Part shown: in pieces, positions 9,701 to 13,239 of the stretch | Numbering within the stretch: position 1 is the stretch's first letter | Layout of the letters: every line of letters starts with the position of its first letter | Translations under genes and position numbers: made by a program | The notes under the pieces: generated by a model | Databases searched by the model: none | What the model was told of the DNA's origin: nothing | Seen by the model: the letters and a program-made list of their open reading frames with translations, nothing else | Assembly: GCA_025765595.1 (NCBI GenBank) | Contig: JAIVFH010000599.1 | Coordinates: 1-13,239 of the forward strand | DNA length: 13,239 nucleotides | Direction: 5' to 3' | Origin: Obelidium mucronatum | Lineage: Eukaryota > Chytridiomycota > Chytridiomycetes > Chytridiales > Chytriomycetaceae

Positions 9701-10867
9701 TTCTTGATTTCAACGGGATCAATTGTAGAACCAGCCGCTTCCTCTGATTCCTGTTCAAAGACATCTTCGAATTGCTTCTCATCAATGTGAATATTCTTTT
9801 CGAATGCGTCAAGGTTCTGAATGAGACTCTGGACAACCTTCTTCTCCTTGTTCTATCAAGAACAATTATGAGTTCAGACTCAAGAACAAATCAGTTAAGC
9901 TATATTACTTGTGCTTGGTTTCTTTTCTTTTCTAGCTTTGCTTGCTCTCTCATGGCGTAGGCTTGTTCAGTTTGGGTCAGCTCTTTTTTGGCTGGAATGA
10001 GGCGTTTTTTGGATGGAACCGAAGAAGGTTCGCACGCTTCTGCTGCAGCAGCTTTAAGCGCTCTCTGTTCCTTTTGCTCTTTCTGCATCTCCAATTTCTA
10101 CAGGAGAGTGAGTTCAAGCCAAACTCTACCACCACCCATAAAAATCGCGCACCTGCTTTGCTTCATTAGCGCGTTGTTGAATAAGCTTTGTGTAGTCCAT
10201 CTCTGGATGTTCTAGTTTCGGGTGATCCAGCTCCTTGTATCCGGCGCGATGGACGCGACGGAGTTTCTGACGCAGTGTTTCGGTAAAGAATTCATGTTCC
10301 AGCTGATTGTATTTCTTGCGTGGAGAAGTACTTTGATCCAGAATCTTTGTGATCTCGCGTTCGCCTGCGATCAGGTGAATAAAGTGTTGAAAAGAGACAG
10401 GAATACGCACCCGTGGGACTCGACGGATACGACTCGTGCGTGTTCCTACGTGTCGCCTTCGCGGGGATCGGCGGCAGCTTCACGGCGCCCGCGCCCGGAC
10501 CCGGACAAGCGGCGCGGATGCGCGCCAGCAGCTGCGCGGCGGCGCCCTTCTTTGCGGTGACGAGGTCGAACGCGTCGCCGGGCGTCAGGCGCACGCCGAG
10601 GGCTTCGCGCAGCACGGCCTCGAGCGCGCCGTAGTTGGCGATCGCCGCCTCGAACGAAAACGCGGCGCCGTCGCTCGCACGGCCCGGCGCACCCGGCGCT
10701 CCCGCCGGCGCCGGCGCCAGGCCCGCGGGCGCGCCGCCGACGCCCAGCCGCGCGAGCACTTCGCCCACGAGCGCGCCCGACGCGAACGCCGCGTCAAAGT
10801 CCGCGCCAGACACGCGGCGCGAGAGCCCGACTGTGTTGTTGAGCCACGCCGCGAGTAGCTCTGACAT
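3748..10867 (-). CDS. SPEF2: SPEF2/CPC1, ciliary central-pair projection protein
   Basis: Large structural protein of the C1b projection of the axonemal central pair, needed for ciliary beating. Exons in order: 10411-10867, 10153-10364, 9909-10097, 9583-9852, 9058-9501, 8467-8995, 8146-8391, 7752-8064, 7553-7684, 7288-7477, 6855-7229, 6618-6816, 6305-6554, 5824-6232, 5652-5764, 5349-5589, 5157-5281, 5043-5102, 4835-4987, 4640-4769, 4158-4582, 3998-4075, 3748-3927. Allowing two one-base surpluses in exon 6, all phases agree and give about 1,905 residues (human SPEF2 is about 1,800). Domains: CH-like N-terminus (MSELLAAWLNNTVGLSRRVS, residues 1-120), charged coiled coils (about 150-540), adenylate-kinase-like domain (about 660-930), Lys/Ala/Pro-rich linker (about 1000-1045), further helical regions, and degenerate EF-hands near 1590 and 1629. 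Donors of the introns after exons 4 (GTTCAG) and 16 (GTTTAG) are weak, so those boundaries are less certain. It shares a 29-bp start-to-start gap with V-ATPase H. Confidence 0.95.
4805..4987 (-). other. EF-hand-like segment of SPEF2
   Basis: Two 12-residue loops are visible in the spliced protein: DPYDTGFVNWRR (about 1590-1601) and DSYSNGTINKQD (about 1629-1640, split by the intron at 4770-4834). The first ends in Arg rather than Glu/Asp and both have Tyr at loop position 3. They are probably structural rather than Ca2+-binding hands. A further DGFLTTKEFIENF segment lies in the upstream exon at 5157-5281. Confidence 0.6.
7553..8606 (-). other. Adenylate-kinase-like domain inside SPEF2
   Basis: Spread over exons 6-9. 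The P-loop GKRFAGKKS (about residues 667-675) follows the kinase pattern G-x4-GK-x-[ST]. VLVDFPRNRYQAQLLERE (about 762-779) matches the LDGFPRxxxQAxxLE core with Asp765 and Arg768. The lid segment RATGRRLDPVTGIEYHLELN (from about 860) matches RxxGRRxxxxSGxxYHxxxNPP, and VHERLVPVDD follows. All main nucleotide-binding Arg and Gly positions are visible. A Pro/Ala/Lys-rich insertion of roughly 60 residues separates the DFPR core from the lid. Confidence 0.9.
8607..8637 (-). other. One-base surplus or 31-nt mini-intron in SPEF2 exon 6
   Basis: The frame ending LFEIVTSS hits TGA at 8623-8625, while the P-loop frame is closed upstream by a TGA at 8634-8636. The frame must therefore change within 8623-8636. 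Either one base is surplus, or the GT-AG segment 8607-8637 is a 31-nt intron in phase 0 that joins LFEI directly to PKLPTVPLRL. Both keep the whole gene in frame. Confidence 0.65.
8848..8915 (-). other. Apparent +1 frameshift in SPEF2 exon 6
   Basis: The exon opens in one frame (ISEYRELNDYDD to WKILFIKGQPL), which stops at 8846-8848. It must continue one frame over as NLNLEQDKVKGIDKIPPQVE to remain joined to the kinase domain. No GT-AG pair of the right phase was found, so one surplus base is the simplest reading; its exact site is not fixed. Confidence 0.6.
10430..10850. other. GC-rich, CpG-rich block over SPEF2 exon 1
   Basis: The first coding exon of SPEF2 is made almost wholly of G/C-ending codons and GCG/CGC-rich words, while the exons and introns on either side are AT-leaning. 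It encodes an Ala/Gly/Pro stretch (GGAPAGLAPAPAGAPGAPGR) inserted in the CH-like domain. The block ends abruptly next to the divergent promoter. Confidence 0.8.
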
Positions 10868-10896
10868 TTTGCTTGTTTTTTTATTATTCTGCAAGA
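10868..10896. promoter_or_regulatory. 29-bp divergent spacer between SPEF2 and V-ATPase H start codons
   Basis: Only a T-rich spacer separates the two ATGs. At least part of each promoter and 5' leader must lie inside the neighbour's coding sequence or first intron, unless leaders are nearly absent. Confidence 0.7.
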
Positions 10897-12707
10897 ATGT
10901 CGCTGGCCGTTGATATTGACATTGCGCCCGTCGTGGCCCAGCACAACAAGTATCTCGAAGAGCAAAGCATCTTAGTGCGCGAAAAATCCATCCCGTGGGA
11001 GGTGAGCAGCGTGGGTTGGGTTGCGCCGCGAGTGGAGCTAGTGAGTGGGCGATGACACAATCCTTTGTACAGGGGTACCAAAAAGCAGGTCTGATCAGCG
11101 AAGAGGAACTCTCTCTCATCAGGCAATTTGAAAAGACGGCGCCAGAAGCGTTAAAGGAGGTAACGCGCGTGTTTTTCTTCACATGAACAAGACAACCAAA
11201 GAGCCTCAAAAAACTCGCACAACCACAAACAAACGCACACAAACAGTCTGGAAAAAAGTTTGTTCTTCTATTCCTCAGTCTCTTGCCTAAACTCAGTCGG
11301 AACGATACGATCCAAAACATCCTTGTTGTTTTCGAAGACAAGATTTTGGGTACGTTCAGCTCCGCAAAAGGTTGACGCTCGTTTTACTGAATCTTAAGCG
11401 GATCGTATTGCCTCTCAGGAAACAAGGACGCTGGAGAAATTCTTAAATCAGTGGACCCAGCGATTCTCTTTGGAACATTCAACAAACTCCTTCAAAAAGA
11501 TGATGAATACATTCAACTCAAATCAGCCAAGATCTTTGCAATGTTGGCGCTGTGAGTTCATGCATAGCTCCTAATCGCGATATCTTCCCTTCCAAAGTAT
11601 TTGACATTTGTGGTTTTTTTTTTCGGTAAAAAGAGAGCGCGAAGAAGATGCTGCAAGCGGCCACGATATTTTCCGATGGATCACTCTGAAACTTGCCGAT
11701 TCCAACGCCAATGTTGTGGACATTGTGATTCAGATTCTCCAAACCCTGCTCGCTGTCCCAGAATACCGATTGGGCTTTTACAAAACAACTGGGGCCGTCA
11801 ACAAGTTGAGTAGAAGTTCAAAACCAAGAGGCGCTAAAAACCTAATCCTGTTATTTTGTCATTAGTCTTATCGATGCAATCAAAAACACGTCCAACAACC
11901 CACAAATGCAATATCAAGGTATCTATTGCATGTGGACAATGACTTTTGTGCAAGAAGTGGCGGCAGATATCCAAGAGTTGAGTTTGCATTTCCACCATTT
12001 TGTTCCGTCACCCTACTCCAGCGACTAACCAATTTTGCAGATCCTATGAAGTCATTCCTCTTTTTATCGATGTCGCCAAGAGCGCCATCAAAGAAAAAGT
12101 CGTCCGTGTTATTTTTTCCACCATCAAGGTATTAAACCTATTTCCCCTTCATTTTGTGAACCTTTCCATTGACATTCCATTGTATTAGAACATGCTCACT
12201 CTGGCACCGCAAGAAAACATTATCCCGATGCTAGGAAACAAACTCCTCCAACTCTGCGAAACCTTGAGCACACGTAAATGGAGCGATTCAGAAATCACAG
12301 ACGACTTGACCTTGATCAAGGAAGAACTCGCCAAAAACATCAACAGTCTCAGCACATTTGACGAATACGCGTCTGAAGTGCGCAGTGGGAAACTGGATTG
12401 GTCTCCGCCCCACCTTTCCGAACAGTTTTGGAAACAGAATGCATCGCGGTTGAATGATAAGGATCATGAGCTTGTGAAAGTTCTGGGGAGATTGTTATTG
12501 GCGCCTGGAAGTACGAATTTGGTTCTTGCTGTGGCGGCACATGATATTGGACAGTATGTCAAGTACTGCCCTGCAGGCAAGAAGTATATCCAGGAGAGTG
12601 GGGCAAAAACTCAGATTATGCAGCTCATGACTCATGAAAACTCTGAAGTGAGATATCAGGCGCTGATTGCAGTTCAGAAGTTGATGGCCAATTCATGGGT
12701 GTCCTAA
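10897..12707 (+). CDS. VMA13: V-type H+-ATPase V1 subunit H
   Basis: Regulatory subunit of the vacuolar proton pump. It joins V1 to Vo and silences free V1. Exons 10897-11001, 11073-11159, 11247-11349, 11419-11551, 11634-11804, 11866-11976, 12041-12128 and 12189-12707 splice in perfect phase to 438 residues (yeast Vma13 is 478, human 483). The N-terminus carries SIPWEGYQKAGLISEEE (from about 31), the family's hallmark. It is followed by helical HEAT/ARM repeats, for example LKLADSNANVVDIVIQILQT and VIPLFIDVAKSAIKEKVVRV. The C-terminal domain has SGKLDWSPPHLSEQFWKQNA (332-351) and DIGQYVKYCPAGKKYI, both highly conserved. Introns of 60-87 nt are GT-AG, several with a CTAAC- or CTAAT-like branch site. 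Divergent from SPEF2. Confidence 0.97.
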
Positions 12708-12727
12708 CGACTTTTGGCTTTTGCTTG

Positions 12728-12744
12728 TTTTTTTTTTTTTTTTT
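12728..12744 (+). repeat. Poly-T tract downstream of V-ATPase H
   Basis: A 17-T homopolymer lies 20 bp after the stop codon, in the 129-bp gap between the convergent V-ATPase H and COA1-like stops. It may act in 3'-end formation or be a simple slippage tract. Confidence 0.8.
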
Positions 12745-12824
12745 GGTTCAATTCACCTCTTCTGACTAACGACAAAAAGAGGGCTGTCTCTCCAAAATAT
12801 ATCCTATTTGGTTTCTTACGTTTC

Positions 12825-12830
12825 TTTAAT
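12825..12830 (-). terminator. Possible poly(A) signal for the COA1-like gene (ATTAAA)
   Basis: On the minus strand ATTAAA lies 6 bp after the stop codon of the COA1-like gene. Short motif, weak call. Confidence 0.3.
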
Positions 12831-12836
12831 TTGAGT

Positions 12837-13239
12837 TCATGCATAACTGAAAACGGAGGTTGAAGAACCAGCCAATGGTTCAACATCAAATGTACTCAGA
12901 TTCCACACGTCTTTTGCAGCAGTCCGTTCACCCTTCAGCTTCACCAAAGCTTCGCTAATTGAACCCTTGACTTTGAATTGAAGGTCAGCGTGACCCTTGA
13001 ACATGTTGAAGTGGCCTTGTAAGGTTTTGGTTTCAGCTGACGACAACAATGCAAAAGAACTCACCCTTGGTAAGCGTCTTTGTCTCAACCTTGATGTCTT
13101 CTCCCAAAAGTTGCTTCATTTGGTCATCATGGCGCATCTTGTAGATGGCACCCTTCACAACAATGTTGGATTCGAGGTTCGCAAGCTCTGATCCACTGAT
13201 GGTTCGGTAAAAAAAGAAGAGACCGATCGATCCAAAGAA
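12837..13239 (-). CDS. COA1/TIM21-like mitochondrial membrane protein (5' end outside window)
   Basis: Exons 13065-13239 and 12837-13015, joined across a 49-nt GT-AG intron in phase 1, give the last 117 residues. A hydrophobic segment FFGSIGLFFFYRT lies at the window edge, followed by a soluble domain. That domain has LLGEDIKVETKTL, then GHADLQFKVKGSISEALVKL and VWNLSTFDVEPLAG. The pattern of LGE-x-I, then a Gly-rich hydrophobic strand with A-D-L-x-F-x-V-x-G, then a Trp strand, matches the COA1 domain. In yeast this inner-membrane protein helps Cox1 mature in complex IV assembly; Tim21 has a related fold and is the main alternative. The N-terminus with any targeting peptide is not visible. 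Convergent with V-ATPase H. Confidence 0.6.

Noticed and set aside
10436..10913. Plus-strand Arg- and Ala-rich open frames in the GC-rich block
   Set aside because: They are shadows of SPEF2 exon 1, whose minus-strand frame has clear CH-like homology; high GC removes stop codons from all frames.
10868..11341. Minus-strand open frame extending SPEF2 about 158 residues further upstream
   Set aside because: It runs through exons of V-ATPase H, has no recognisable domain, and the CH-like domain normally starts at the N-terminus, as it does from 10867.
1..13239. Joint Ca2+/proton system of CAX genes and V-ATPase H
   Set aside because: The functional link is real in general biology, but the genes are 8 kb apart, separated by unrelated genes and with separate promoters; proximity is probably chance.

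Overview
The window is a compact, intron-rich eukaryotic segment. It holds six protein-coding genes with 40 inferred introns, most of them 45-90 nt. Gaps between coding sequences are only 29-229 bp. The central gene encodes the ciliary central-pair protein SPEF2/CPC1, so the organism almost certainly makes a motile cilium or flagellum. Fungal-style Ca2+/H+ exchangers, a COA1-like protein, short introns with CTAAC/CTAAT-like branch sites and tight gene spacing fit a zoosporic (chytrid-like) fungus or another small-genome flagellated protist. Taxonomy cannot be settled from the sequence alone. I see no RNA genes, mobile elements, CRISPR arrays or bacterial-type signals.

Layout from left to right. 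(1) 1-1179, minus: CAX-family Ca2+/H+ exchanger 'A', running off the left edge, with two apparent single-base surpluses. (2) 1180-1408: divergent intergenic region with a 17-bp tandem repeat and a small hairpin. (3) 1409-2814, plus: a second CAX paralogue 'B' sharing two intron positions with A but lacking canonical residues in both ion-binding repeats. (4) 2875-3689, plus: a 251-residue multi-pass TLC-domain protein. (5) 3748-10867, minus: SPEF2/CPC1, 23 exons and about 1,905 residues, with a CH-like N-terminus, coiled coils, an adenylate-kinase-like domain and degenerate EF-hands. Its first coding exon is strikingly GC-rich. (6) 10897-12707, plus: V-ATPase subunit H, 8 exons, 438 residues. 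Its ATG is 29 bp from the SPEF2 ATG. (7) 12837-13239, minus: 3' part of a COA1-like mitochondrial assembly protein, running off the right edge.

The genes are mainly ordinary housekeeping and ciliary genes, not a coordinated system. One possible functional link is that V-ATPase makes the vacuolar proton gradient used by CAX exchangers, but nothing here shows co-regulation. The points most worth a second look are the diverged CAX-B active site, the recurrent one-base surpluses in two genes, the kinase domain of SPEF2, and the extremely short SPEF2/V-ATPase-H divergent promoter in a GC island. I found no convincing novel multi-gene system.
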